Positions 43,495-55,176 of a stretch of DNA of 64,000 nucleotides are shown here, in pieces (position 1 is the stretch's first letter; each line of letters opens with the position of its first letter). The DNA is taken from the NCBI GenBank assembly GCA_951230915.1, contig OX579634.1, forward strand, positions 44,467,570 to 44,531,569, written 5' to 3'. The translations under genes were made by a program, and so were the position numbers. The notes beneath the pieces are model-generated. The model had not been told where the DNA came from and ran no database searches. It worked only from the letters and a program-made list of their open reading frames with translations. The stretch comes from Antitrichia curtipendula. Its lineage: Eukaryota; Streptophyta; Bryopsida; Hypnales; Leucodontaceae.

Positions 43495-45235
43495 GATTTG
43501 GGGTGGTAGTAGGTAATACAATCCATGTGGAATATGAAAATTAGAATGAGTAAAAGTTCAACCACTCATAATTAAGTCAAAAGCAGAAATTGTGTTTAAA
43601 GTAAAATATAAAACCTCCTTTAGGCACAATAGGATAACTTTCCTCAAGAAACATTGAACTAAAAAAAGTTGGAAAATTAAGTAAAGTTTCATCTACAAAA
43701 TCCATTTGACATTTCACTCTTCCAGTGAAAAGTTATGGACAAATTTCAGAGAGGGGTTGGAAGGAATTTTTTTAACATTTTCAAACACCCTCTCTGAAAT
43801 TTGTCCATAACTTTTCATTAGAGTCTTGAAATCTCAAATGGATTTTTGGAAATGAAATTTATCTTGATTTAACAACTTTTTATAGATTAAAGTTTTTTGA
43901 GTAAAGTTATTTGACTATGCCTAAATGAAGTATAAAATTTTATTCTAAACATAATTTTTTGTTTTGACATCGAGCGGTCAAGCTCTCGTCTTCAAATTAT
44001 CCCATTTACTTTGAGGTCTTACAATAGACAATGGAATTCAATATGAAAATGACCTCTCTACCTTCCTCTCCTACAAATGTCAATGATGTCATCCATTCAT
44101 TTTACCATCTAAATGTGTTTTTGATGGCAAATGATAAAATTGCATTGATGTAATACTCATTGAACTCTTTGGATTTTTGACAAACAATTTTTCTCTACAA
44201 CTATTTGTTGAATTGTATGTCAGCCTTAGAATTAGCAAAAAATAATGAAGCATACCATAAATATATAGCCACCATTCTGGTACCAAAGCTAAAATTAAAG
44301 ATGTGAGGATGAATCTTGTGGATGAGGACTCTAAAGAGGAGTCGGACTGAAAGGCAGCCTCAAGGAAAGCTACTGATTGCTATGAAACCAGTGTACTTCT
44401 CTGACATTTTTTTGGACTCATAAATTTGTCACAAAGTACAAGGAAGTGGTGGCAGGGATTCAATTGTTCTATGGCTTCCTTTGACTTAACGGGGTGGTCA
44501 CTCCTCACTACCACATTTGAAAATAAAGAAATTCAAATGCCCGAAGAATCCATTGAATTAATCACAAATTTGTCATTTGACAAAACAACATGCAAATTTA
44601 TTTTTATGTCTAATTGACGCAATTACTTCATTGACATTTGCAAGAAGAATGGTGGGGAGGTCATATTTATAATCAAATCCGTAGTCCATCATTAATCTTC
44701 AAAGGATATGGGATAATTTGAAGATAAGAGCTTGACCGCTCATTGTCAAAAATGTAGGAATTGTATTCAAAGTAGAATTTCAGACCTCATTTTTGCAAAA
44801 TAGAAAAAAAAAATTCAAAAAATTGTGAACTATATAAGTTGATAAATCAATCTAACTTTCATCTCCAAAAATCCGTTTGTGATTTTGATCCTCCTCCAAA
44901 AAGTTATGGACAAAATTCAGAGAGGATGTTTGAAAATGTCAAAGAAAATGTCCCTTTCAACCCTTTCTTGAAATTTGTTCATAACTTTTGATTGAGAATT
45001 GAAATCTCAAATATGTTTTTTGTAGATGAAAGTTAGCTTGATTTCTTAGTTTTTTTTAATTGGAAATTTATTGGAATTTTTTTTTACTATGCCCAAATGA
45101 GGCCTAAAATTATAATTTGAACACAATTCTTACTATTCACTTAACTACAAGCGCTTGAGCTTCTAGTAATTTCTAATTTGCATAAACCAAATGGGTTGTT
45201 CTACCTCATACCACCCCACTTGTATGAAGATGTTT
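43495..45235. mobile_element. inverted composite: two hairpins inside a larger inverted repeat, 1.7 kb
   Basis: Outer arms: GGGGTGGTAGTAGGTAA near 43500 against TTCTACCTCATACCACCCC near 45202-45220. Next inward each arm holds a complete hairpin (about 43592-43950 and 44770-45145). Inner arms: GAGCGGTCAAGCTC near 43975 against GAGCTTGACCGCTC near 44727, continuing to ACCTCTCTACC / GGTGGGGAGGTCAT (44050-44070 and 44650-44668). The central loop is about 44100-44630. Parts of the arms recur in the MITE at 13613-14054. No transposase. Confidence 0.65.
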
Positions 45236-45356
45236 ACTACTCTTCTGAATGCACACAATATGAGTGGATTTAGAAACTATGGGAGATAGCTACCAAACAT
45301 TTTGCTATCTTTGAAATTTAATGCCTAGTATACTAAAAGTATAGTACCTTTGTTTT

Positions 45357-45425
45357 CAAAAAAGATCCATGTTTCTTTTATACAACACGAAGGAAACATG
45401 GGTCTTTTTCAAAAACAAAAAGAGT
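45357..45425. repeat. short hairpin element
   Basis: ATCCATGTTTCTTTT and AAGGAAACATGGGTCT are complementary with few mismatches around a turn of about ten bases. Flanking T-rich and A-rich runs (TTTGTTTTCAAAAAAG, CTTTTTCAAAAACAAAA) extend the stem. Flanks suggest AGTA repeats but no clear duplication. Confidence 0.5.
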
Positions 45426-45599
45426 AGTTTATGAAAAAGAAAACATCTTCAAAATCAAAGAAAAGGAAAATATCTTCAAAATCAAATAGAACATGATCCA
45501 ATTTTAGTAATTCAGGATGAGTCAGGCTTCACTAACCCAAACTCAATCTCCTTCCATGGCAAGTCAAATATGTCCAACTATCTTTTCCTTCAACTTGGA

Positions 45600-46117
45600 C
45601 ATAGAATGATCAAAGTTTGATTTTTTTTTTTCCCTCCTCTAGGTCTGGCAAAATCTAGAAGTCTACTATTTACATTTTGAAGAAAATACTATATGTGCAA
45701 GCCATAAATTGTTGAAAAAGGGCTTTGTATGAGACTTTTTTGAAGCTTGTTTCCTTTTGGAATTTTTTGGTATATGTTCTCCAATTTGGAATGTTATAAA
45801 AATTATAGAACTGTGGCCAACTTTATTACAAAAGCAAAGAAAAAAAAGTGCAAACAAAAAAGTGAAATTAACTTGTGCAAAAGCCTCCCCCAATCAAAGC
45901 TGCCCAGAATTTGGATGCCCCCCCAAAACATTTCTTTCAACTTCAAACACTATAATCTCACAATTCAAAACCTCCCTTGTTTTTATTACAACATAATGAA
46001 GTAGATCTTACAATAAAATACAACTAGATTTCATTTGTCAATGTTGGGGAGGCTTTGCCATCAAAACAACTCATTTTGAGTGTTTTTTGATGAATCATAG
46101 TCAAAAAACTTTAGGGG
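45600..46117 (-). repeat. left-end fragment of a TTAA-family element
   Basis: AACTTTAGGGG followed by TTAA (46118-46121) is a good left end in minus orientation. The adjoining TTTTGAGTGTTTTTTGATG matches the family (inverse of the ACACTCAAAA block). I cannot find its right end, so the start given here is only a bound. Confidence 0.45.
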
Positions 46118-46121
46118 TTAA

Positions 46122-47112
46122 AGGAATTAACCAATCCAATTAGAGTGCCTTTAGTGACCATTACAGTTGAACTAAAAGACACTTGTTGGTCTCTTTGAAC
46201 TTATGGTTAATCCAATAAATGTCTAATAGTTGAAGGACATACTATTTCTAATCATTAAGAATGACAAAGCTTTTCATATTGCAATTCCAATAGTTTACTC
46301 CTTCCATTGTTATCATATCTACCAATTACTAACCTCTATAGCACAAAACAATTCTGTTGTTCATTATGGTATTACAATCACGACAAAGAAAACCCACATA
46401 AACTTAAACACAGAAAGCAAATTTATGTGTACTTTCAACGTGTGCATAGGCTCCACAATGTAAATTTGCCCCCTATTTGTGTTCTTGTAGCTCCCTTACT
46501 CCCAATGGCAAACCCATTTAAACTAATTTGTATAAAAAGTTACACATCAAAATGTAGCAGCATCTAATTCCAAGAGCTTCTTATTCATTCAAGATCATCA
46601 CAGTTAAATTGTCATTACTCAAGTGCTTCTACACTATTAATGTGCATGTTTCTCAAACTAGGAAACCCCAGGGCATCATCACGGCAGTACTGTACATAAG
46701 AAAATGGGGGGAGTGCTACAAAAAAACAGCGTGCAACATGTAATCCAATACAACAGTTGCTGAAAGTGTATTTTGTTGAAGGAAGAGAGTTCTTGTAAGA
46801 TCTTCAAACAAAAGCTAGCTAGATCAAAAAGTATGTCCACCAATGATGTTCAATAAGTCTACTACATTTGAAACATGAAATTTGCTAGATAATTATGAGC
46901 CCTAAAATCTATGAATATCAGAGTTGAGTAGCATAATATTAACGCCACTCGTGTTTTGAGTACCTTAGCACCAGTTTCAAGATGTCTTTCACAAGGCAAG
47001 TGCGATCAACAGAACTGATAAGCGTATACCTGGATGAGTGAATTCTTCGCAGACGAACCCTCACTTCAATATAATTTGGCTAGTATGCTGTAACATGAAA
47101 CCGTGTTCCTAA
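46122..47112. other. intergenic stretch and probable 3' UTR of the minus-strand gene
   Basis: 46122-46900 is AT-rich with nothing recognised. From about 46900 to 47112 the composition rises towards that of the candidate minus-strand gene, so this part may be its 3' UTR. Confidence 0.35.
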
Positions 47113-49896
47113 CTAATTTGAGACACTCACTCCACTATTTGCAGTGGTGCCCCCTTGCCTTCTTCGAGCAACCGGAAGAGCTGTGGTTGTCATTGAGAAG
47201 ATTGCGCCTGGCACATGACCCTGCAACGACAAGGAAGCACGGGACATTATTCTCCTCATCACTGAACCCTGTTAAAAACAGCAACTCATTACCTCCAATC
47301 AACACTTGGGTTGCAGTCATTGGGTGAAAGAAACCATGAGTGTGAATGGAGAAGCCGCTGTCTATTATCCCTTCAATACTACTCTACAACCTCATTTCAA
47401 ATCATCGCATAAGAATTTCATGCATAAGAAAACTGTAGTTTTGATCTCAAGAGAGATGGTCTCGAAGTGTCAAAGTGGTCTCTCTTGAGTGATCTCCCAA
47501 TGGAAGCACACTCCTACATCTATTATATGAAGTGCACAATGCCACGAAATGCTATCATTCCAGTGGATGGTCAAGTTTTCATCCTTGCAAATTTTCATTC
47601 AAAATTTGGAAGTCTTGTTGACTTTAAAATTCACTTCTAGCAAACTAAAGAAAATACTACAGTTTTCTTATGCAACGTGTTGTTGTCGCAAATGTTACAA
47701 TCGTTGCACTACTAGTATTGATTAAATGCATAAGCGACAGAGAGAGTAATCTCTACCTTGCGAGCAATGACCCATTTGAAACAGTAACGAGTTGTGCAAA
47801 ACACATTCATCAGTAAAAAAACCCGACCCATTCAGAGTAGTGAGAGCTTCCTACACGCAACAAAAAATTACCATTTCGAGAGCTCCCGCGCCTAACCAGA
47901 CTATGACAGATCAGCGCAAATAAGGAGGATGAGGAGTTCTGTGTACCTGTATGCGGCAAAAGTGATCAATCCCTCGGTGGAAACGACCAAGATGCAGAAG
48001 CAGGGAAGCGCCCATAACTCCCTGAACCTGCATATTCCATACCGTCACCAAGCATATACAGGTGACCATGGAGAACATTCCCACCGTTGAAAACCCTCCC
48101 CAAAATAATATTTCTTCACGTCTTGGCATAGCTCCGCAGGAGAAGCAGCTGCCCCTGACGCGATGACACAGCCCATGTCCACACAAAGCCGATTTTGGAA
48201 TGCAATCAACATCTCCATGTCGTTCAAACGCCGCAACTGGAGTTCCGAAATTCCTTCTTCTTCTCCTACAAAAGGTTCATCCAACTTTGGGGGCCCTCCT
48301 GCGAAAGCTCTCCCCATTGTGCTGTACGCCTCCAAAAGTTGTTGCACTCCACTTGCACCGGGAACTCCCGTTTCAAACTGAATCTTGTGTACTAGTCCTC
48401 GAAAACAAATTGATTCCTGCCACATGCATTGCAAAGTTAACAAATGTTACTCCCTGTAATCCGAAAGATGGTCCACAATTTAGCAATGCCACCCGGATTT
48501 GCCTAGAACATACACTTCCAGTGATCCAAACGAAGTCTGTGTATACTTCCAATGATTCAAAAAAACAGCTACACTGCGAGAGGCTTTCGCACACACGAGC
48601 TTTGACTCGCACTTGGAGTCACGAGCTACTCAAACTTCCTCATGTTCACTATAGTGTAGCTTTTGTCAATCAATGCAAGGACTCCCCCTTTCGGTGCAGA
48701 GGCAACAAGTATATCCACTTCCGATGATCCCAACAAATAATATATAAAATCAAATGTCCAAAAAAGGCGTAAACACTTCCAATGATCAAAACAAAGGGGG
48801 AATGCATACGGATCTTCAAAAACTCATACAAACGCTTGCCATTCCTTACACAAGGTCTGTCACACTGGATTGGATCAAAATAGAAACAGCTAGTACTGAT
48901 GAGCTCTGACAGGCAGTTAAGCATTCGTAAACATTCACAAGAACACAGAAGAGCGCAGAGACGAAGTGGATAAGACAAGACAGACTGGAATTGATCCCGC
49001 AGACTAACCCTAAAGAGCAATCAGAGCAATGAAGAGACCTGCGTTAGACAACCAACAATCCCTAGACGAGCCCGACGCGGTTGAGAGAGCATCGTCACAT
49101 CCACGCCACCTCCTCTGTATCGCTTCCCCCGCACCCTGATATTGTTGAACCTTTTCCTCTGCCATTTCGAAACAATTTTGATTTAGAAGAAGAAGAAGAC
49201 CGCTATCAGTGCAAGACTTAGAAGAACACCAATATCAGTACACGGTTTAGAAGAACAGCAATGATCGACACCAGTAAACGATTTAGGAGCAGAAGAAGAA
49301 CAATACCATTACACGAATAGAAGAAGAAAAAGAAGACCAAGACTATTACAAGATTTAGAAGAACAGCAACAACAATACCATTGCACGATTTAGAAGTGCA
49401 AGAACGAGATCAAGAACAAAGCAATGCCGTTAAACGATTTAAAAAGACAAAGACCAATACCAGAGCATACGACTTACGAGGAGAAAAGAAGAAGAGGACG
49501 GAGGCCAATTATCTCACACGATTTCGAACAACAGCAACAACAACTATACCATGACACGCCTCAGAAGCAGAAAAAGACCAATATCAGTTCACGATATAGA
49601 AGAAGAAGAAGTTCGAATTGAAACAGACACCAACAACTAAGCAACCGAAAGCCAAGTGCAGATTGATCACCTTCTCCACCAAAGCCTCGATCTCGCCTCG
49701 CCTCACGCTCATCTTCACCCTCCCCGTTCGCCCGCCATAGCTTTTGCTCACATTCAGATTTGGAGTGAGCTTCGCCATCGCTATCGCCTTCAACGTCGTC
49801 CTCGTCCTTGTTGTCCTCGTCTTCCTCGTCTTCCTCGCCTTTATCATCGTCATCGTCACTCATTGTCGTGCGCAGAACCTTACCCGCATCAATCAA
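47113..49896 (-). CDS. probable spliced gene of unknown function, exons incomplete
   Basis: Exon-like segments on the minus strand are joined by plausible splice sites, but the full model is not resolved. The best are: a first exon from ATG 49863 (or in-frame ATG 49896) encoding MSDDDDDKGEEDEEDEDN and further acidic residues to about 49666; an internal exon about 48422-48160, open throughout after a TGGCAG acceptor, encoding LRRLNDMEMLIAFQNRLC; and a last exon 47268-47113 (52 codons with stop, after TTTTTAACAG) encoding GHVPGAIFSMTTTALPVARR. Possible further exons lie near 48820-49015 and 48450-48500. I recognise no family. The gene would run divergently from the GST gene, with starts about 0.7 kb apart. 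Confidence 0.45.
49170..49620. repeat. minisatellite-like array, unit about 36-45 bp
   Basis: About ten degenerate units with the landmarks ACACGATTTAGAAGAACA, CAACAACAATACCATT and AGAAGAAGA. On the minus-strand gene model it lies within an intron, between the acidic first exon and the rest. Open frames here (for example 49424-49621) are repeat translations. Confidence 0.65.
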
Positions 49897-49943
49897 TCAA
49901 TCGATCAAGTCTAAAGGTAAAGTAAGTCAGGACAGAGAGAGAC

Positions 49944-50519
49944 ATGGCGATCAGGAAGAGCTTCCTCGTCTTCCTCGCCATGGCAACTACTCAGTCGTAT
50001 CCATGTCGGAAGCACGAGAAACTCCTTTTCTCACGCCCCTACCCAAGCCCAAGCCAAGCCCCTTCCAGCTTCTCCGCCGTCGCCACGCCAAAAAACATTC
50101 AACCCCAATTTCCCTGGTTCCGACAACATCATCACTGCCCCATCTCTTATCTCTTCCACGTCAGGGCCTCCAATAGAAAGCCGGGAGCCTCCTTAGGGTT
50201 TCAGTCAGGCGACCGGGCTTTTGAAAAAGTCGTTAGGGGTTTGTCTTCTTCAGCGCGAACTCCGAGACCTCGTCCTTTTTTCTTTTTTTACACTGCAAAT
50301 TTGTGGCTTCAGCTGCCCTGCAGCACTGTTGATTTGTTCTCGCCGGGTATCAGCAACAGTGAAGGTGCCGGGCTGGAGCTTCTTTTTCGTCTCTTTCGGT
50401 ATGGAAATGCGTGGTGCAGCGCATGCTACGTCGTCTGCCTGCGTGCTAAGTTATGGCAATTCAAACCGAAGCTCTGCAAATTGTCATTTCAATGCGAGTC
50501 CTGTGTCTCGGAGAATTGA
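49944..50519 (+). other. 191-codon open frame between divergent genes, probably 5' region
   Basis: It begins MAIRKSFLVFLAMATTQS, which resembles a signal peptide, but the rest shows no family and has the look of GC-rich promoter/5' UTR sequence translated by chance. It ends 57 bases before the GST start codon. It could be an upstream frame in the GST transcript or a small unrelated gene. Confidence 0.25.
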
Positions 50520-50575
50520 TCTTTCTCGACATTGAAGAGTAGGAGACGAGTGCTGTGAGGATTTAAGGTTTGAGG

Positions 50576-53500
50576 ATGCTGTCATCCGCGGATTCCCTTC
50601 TGCGCTGCACCGCTCGAATTGAATCGCAATTGACTTGGAATAGGAGTCAGCTTGAGTTTTGTAGTTTCAATTCGGCTGTTAAAGTTTCCGGAGAGTGGGA
50701 TTCTCGGAAGGGATGCGTTTCAGGAGGTGAGAGAGGAGCTAGCATACGAGCTATGGCGACGCCCGTGGATGCGAGTGCCGGGAAGAAGAGCTTGCAATCG
50801 TGGGAAGCGCTTGCGGGAATGCTTGCAAAGGACAATGCGTTGGAGTCGCGACTGCCGAATGCGAAGATGAGGGTGTTCGAAGAAGGCCAGGAGCAGGCGC
50901 TCGTGTTCTACAGGCAGGGTGTTACGTTTACTCTCACTTTGGGGGCTTTTTGCTCCGATAGACTACCAATTTCGGCGAATTTTGCCGAATGGTTTTGCTA
51001 TTTAGGTAGCTGCATTACTGTTTCTGGAAAGTAATGCCAAATTCACTTAGTAATTGCTTTCCCCTGCTTCAATTTCCAGCACGCTTGTGGTTCGGCCCAA
51101 AATTTCGTCGAATCTGACGCTATGCAGTAAAACTAAGAACCTCTGTCCAAATTGTCGAAATCTGGCGATTTGGACCCAAAATCAAAGGACCTCTGTCGAA
51201 ACTGGTTGAAGTCTGTCGAAAATAGTTGTAATCTAGCGACATAAAGCAAAACAAAGAACTCCTGTCGAAATGGGTTGCAGTCTGTCGGAAGTAGTTGACA
51301 TCTAGCGATATGAAACAAAACAAAGATCATGTCGAAATTACTCCCTCCGTCCAGAAATTAGTGTCCCCTTTGGACCTCATGTTTTGAAGGTTGTTTTGAG
51401 TTGGACATTTGGAGGCTTTCGTGAGTCCCATTTTACTTAGGTTGCCATGAACACATGCAATGGTCTTCATTGATTATGGTGGTATAAAATTTGAAACCCT
51501 TCTGAATTTTCACAATATGATCGATGAAATTGATGTCAAGTGTTTTCAACAAAACTGCGGACACTTATTTCTGGACAAAGGGAGTAGTGGAACTCTTTTT
51601 TGGGGTACCAAACCAAATCCCCCTGCTGACCTTCCTTTCCCTCTGCTTCCCCACAGAGACAACTCCAGCTGGTGCCCTTACTGCGAGCGCGTGTGGCTCC
51701 AACTCGAGGAGAAGCAGATCCCCTACGAGGTTTCCAAGATCAACATGCGCTGCTACGGGGAGAAGCCCGCGTGGTTCACCAAGATGGTGCCCTCGGGGTT
51801 GCTCCCCGTGGTGCAGCTGGACGGGAAGGTTTACACGGAGAGCATGGACATCATGTTCTTGATTGAGGATCGGTTTCCTGAGAATAATCCGTTGTTGCCT
51901 TCGGGAGGGGAAGAAAGGGATGCAGTGCAAGGGTTGCTGAGGTTGGAGAGAAGGTTGGTGGGGGCGTGGTTGAATCGGTTGAGGAGCAGGTGGCCGGACG
52001 GGGGGGCGTTTGAGGAGATGATGGGGCAGGTGGACGAGGCGTTGCGAGAGTTTGGGGGGCCGTACTTTCTGGGAGATAAGGTGAGAACAACAACGTGAAA
52101 CCCGAAACCCGAAACCCGAAACTTTGAAGGGCTCTTCGTAAGTTTTCAACGTGAAGCCTCGTCCTTGTCGCAATTGTAACCTTAAACCCCCGAAACCCTG
52201 AACTGTGAAGGGCTCTTCGTAAGTTTTTAACGTTAAGCCTGCTTTTTGTTGCAATTGTTGCTGTTGTTGAAGATTTTGGCATTATGGGGTGGCAGTGGGG
52301 TTGTTTGGGGCAATGCAATATCTCAACTAGGGCTATGAAGTGGCAGTCCCTCCAAATTCACTGCCATTCGTTGGCCGTTATAAGCTCCTCATAACTGAAG
52401 CCACCTCCTTGTTGTAATAGTTGCCGCTGGTGGAAATGTTGGCATTATGGAGTGGCAATAGGGTGTGTTTTCTGGCAATGTAAGCCTTCAACTGGGGCCA
52501 GGAAGTGGCAGTCCCTTTCTGCAGTTTGTATTGCCAAAAAATGAAGCCTGGGTGCCAGAGCTTGCGATTCCTGCTATGTGATGTGATTTCTAGGTTTGTT
52601 ACCGAATTAGGCACAATGCAATTCTTCTTTGTTCAAAGCACTGCTGTAGATCCCGGGTAGAGGTGAGAAGTTTGATTATACAATATGGAGCAAACTTTGC
52701 AGTTTTTATAAGTTGGGCAGAACGTGATTCTTCTATGTTCAACGTACTAGTTCCCTTTTAAGAGTTTTGGAACGTGAATCTGAAGTTGCCTTCTTCTGCA
52801 GGTCAGCCCTGACACCCCTATTGTTGGAAATGTTGTAAGTCATTGTATGTTACCCTGAACCGTAGCATGAGTTAGTCTGAGTAAATTGTAAATCACCTTC
52901 TGCAATTCCTCGCTTGATTATACAAGTGTCTTTCTTTCATACAATTTTATGAGCATTAGCTCGGGGAAGTTCGCTTGCACATATATTTCTGCTTCAATTT
53001 CCTTTCGTATGTAAGTTTTATGATCTGGAATGTTTCGGATTAGATTACCAGTAGTTCGTTATTATCTGTTTCGCATGCTTCGATCTGATTTTGACGAAGC
53101 ATGAGGTGTACTCAGAAACACATAGGACAGTTTCTTTTTTAATTACTTCTTCTTGTGAAGATGTAGAGTATTTAGGCGCTAGCAGTCTTCGGTTAGCATC
53201 ATCGTGTTCCCTATGTAGAGACAGCCCCAGAAGAATGGACAATCATCAAATGTCTGCAAATGTACTGCTCTAGTATCTATACCTGATATCCTCGTGTCTG
53301 CTGGGATTCCATTTTCGTCATTAAACCACTTGTACTACTGCTTTTGGAGTGAAATAGCATGCAGTGGCCAGCAGGCCAATTTTTGGCTGCTCACCTCTTC
53401 CCCTTGGTGCTTTGTATCTGCTGCTTCTGTTTAGATTGTTGTGAGCATGGGTCTTAGGTATGAATTCAAGTGTACTAGCTTGTAGACTTGATTCAGTTTG

Positions 53501-55176
53501 CTAACATCCCTCCTGATTCCAAAGTGCGAACATATCTGTATTCTCAATGCAGTTGCTGTATAATGCTCTGTTACTTATGCTATGTTTTGTTCATGCGTGT
53601 TATTCATTTGTGTTTTAAAACCTCTGTTCTTGTGCTCTGGTAACATTGGCAGCTGATCTAACTAATTGACCTCTTTGCAGTTTTCGATGGTGGATGCCGT
53701 TTACGCACCGTTTCTGGAGAGGATAGCAGCAAGTATGCCCTACTGGCCAGGAGTGAAAGTCCGAGGAAACGACCAGTGGCCTGCAGTGAATCGGTGGTTC
53801 GACGCCATGGACTCCCGACCTGCATACCAAGCCATGAAGTCCGACGACTTCACCCACACTCACGACCTGGAGCCTCAAATCGGCCCTTGCAGGTTAGTGC
53901 CTAGAATAAAATACAAGAATTGGAAAATGTTTCAAATTGTTTGCAAAAAAAAGAAAGGAACTCCACCTAAAATCGTCGGAATAAGCATTTGAGCATGGTT
54001 CGAATCACTAAATTAAGCATTTGAGCATGGTTCCTACTATTAAATTGTTTGAATATTTGTTGGGTCTTGTTGGTAGTCACAAGCGGATTCTAGATTCTCT
54101 CGGCTTTCATTTTTTGAACATCACATGATTTAACTGTGAATTTTCAAAGTACTAAAAATGTGTGTAGCTAAATCAACTCTAAACTCTCATGAATAGAAGC
54201 TACACTTTTTAGGCAAGAATCTGTACGGGTCTGGTTTTGCAAATAGGTTGCATTTAGATGTAGTTAGATTTGAATTCGCTCTCTGAATTAAATGAGTCTC
54301 ATGTCGACAACATCAGAATAATCTGAACCATTAGCCCAATTGAAGACCACCACATGATCCAAGTCCATTGTCATTATCTAAATGGTGCTCTGTAGTTGTA
54401 GAACCATGCATTCTCTGCAATCTTACTTTTGGTACATATTAGTCTAGTTCGTGATTGTTTTTGGCAGCCTACATCACAGAAGTCCCATTTCACTAGTTGT
54501 TATGAGTTGTTGCAGTATTAAACTCTTCAACCAATTGAATCGACAGGAAAAATCATCGAAATAGCACTTAAATAGCGACATTTAGTGTGTCATCCTATCA
54601 ATTTTGAAGTTGTCCCGTTTCATGATTCAGGAGATATTGAAGCATTGTTAGCCATTCTAGTACTAAACTCTAAATCCTAAACCCTAAACCCTGAATTTGA
54701 AATAGTTGATACTTAGTGAGGAGGACGTACTCCTTTGGTGATGCAGCTCAGCTCCAGCAGGGCGAGCCTACCGGGACAAAATCGACGGCAAAGGTGGAGC
54801 CTGGGACCTCCCCCTCCAACCCGAAGAGACGGCGTGGGGCTTCGACGACGGGACCGGGAAAGGAGGTGCCAAGGAGGAAGCCGCGAGGACGTTGATAGCC
54901 AACCATGAGAAAGTGGTGGGCTTTGCTTTGCGAGGGGTGAGAGATGGAGAGCAGTACAGGGAAGATGTGGACTTGGCTTTCCATCTGGTGGCCAATGCGC
55001 TTATGGTAGGGGTCGAAAACGTGCCGGGCGCTCCTCGCTTTCCTCCTCAAGTGGCTGCAGCTGCAGCGTATTTGAGAGACCGGGTGGGGGTGCCGAGGGA
55101 CATGTATTACCCTGCTGCCAGACAGCTCCGTGCTCATCTCAATTGGTTGATACGGGCGTCAGGGTCTGATTTGTAA
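50576..55176 (+). CDS. GST-fold protein with CPYC motif and long C-terminal extension, 467 aa, four exons
   Basis: Exons 50576-50913, 51657-52080, 53681-53892 and 54747-55176 join in one frame. The first intron reads as GC-AG (CAG/GCAGGG); an alternative GT-AG pair (50918, 51659) also keeps frame and adds one codon. Exon 1 gives a Ser/Arg-rich start with few acidic residues, probably a plastid transit peptide up to about residue 60. Residues about 108-200 are a thioredoxin-like GST N-domain: SSWCPYCERVW with a glutaredoxin-type CPYC (119-122), VPSGLLPV with the cis-proline, and ESMDI. The helical C-domain follows (FSMVDAVYAPFLERI, RWFDAMDSRPAY). The last exon adds about 140 residues (YRDKIDGKGGAWDLPL, ANHEKVV) not part of an ordinary GST, as in a plant-specific group. 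A Cys-type thiol transferase is the likely activity; the substrate is unknown. Introns hold several repeats. Confidence 0.85.
51127..51325. repeat. three tandem units of about 65-70 bp in GST intron 1
   Basis: Units marked by CCTCTGTC-AAAT, TCTGTCG-AA-TAGTTG, ATCTAGCGA and AAACAAAACAAAGA. Later units are more alike than the first. They lie directly before the Stowaway insertion. Confidence 0.75.
51341..51584. mobile_element. Stowaway MITE in GST intron 1, 244 bp
   Basis: Ends CTCCCTCCGTCCAGAAATTA and its near-complement TATTTCTGGACAAAGGGAG, flanked by TA at 51339-51340 and 51585-51586. This is the classical Stowaway (Tc1/mariner) signature. The good match of the ends suggests a fairly recent insertion. 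It lies 73 bases from the exon 2 acceptor. Confidence 0.9.
52100..52525. repeat. two nested sets of tandem duplications in GST intron 2
   Basis: First a short CCCGAAA run (52099-52120). Then a unit of about 90 bases occurs twice (GAAGGGCTCTTCGTAAGTTT at about 52126 and 52207, each followed by AACGT-AAGCCT and a TTG-CGCAATTG block). Then a unit of about 165 bases occurs twice (TTGGCATTATGG-GTGGCA at about 52276 and 52439, each followed by AAGTGGCAGTCCCT). Confidence 0.75.
53954..54275. mobile_element. TAACTACACCTAA-family MITE, copy 1, in GST intron 3
   Basis: The left end is worn (GGAACTCCACCTAAAATCG); the right end TTTAGATGTAGTTAGA complements the family left end. Inside are the shared blocks AAGCATTTGAGCATGGTTC (partly duplicated), TTGTTGGGTCTTGTTGG, GAATTTTCAAAGTACTAAAA and GGCAAGAATCTG. 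It starts about 60 bases after the exon 3 donor. Confidence 0.65.

Noticed and set aside
49584..49859. Minus frame reading TRTTRTRTTLK beside the acidic first exon
   Set aside because: Shadow of the Asp/Glu codon run in another frame.
51460..51656. Open frame upstream of GST exon 2 as a coding extension
   Set aside because: It runs through the Stowaway MITE and the intron's pyrimidine tract; the GST homology begins only after the acceptor.
54672..54698. Telomere-like CCTAAACCCTAAACCC in GST intron 3
   Set aside because: Only about two units; too short to mean an interstitial telomere, probably chance or a telo-box.
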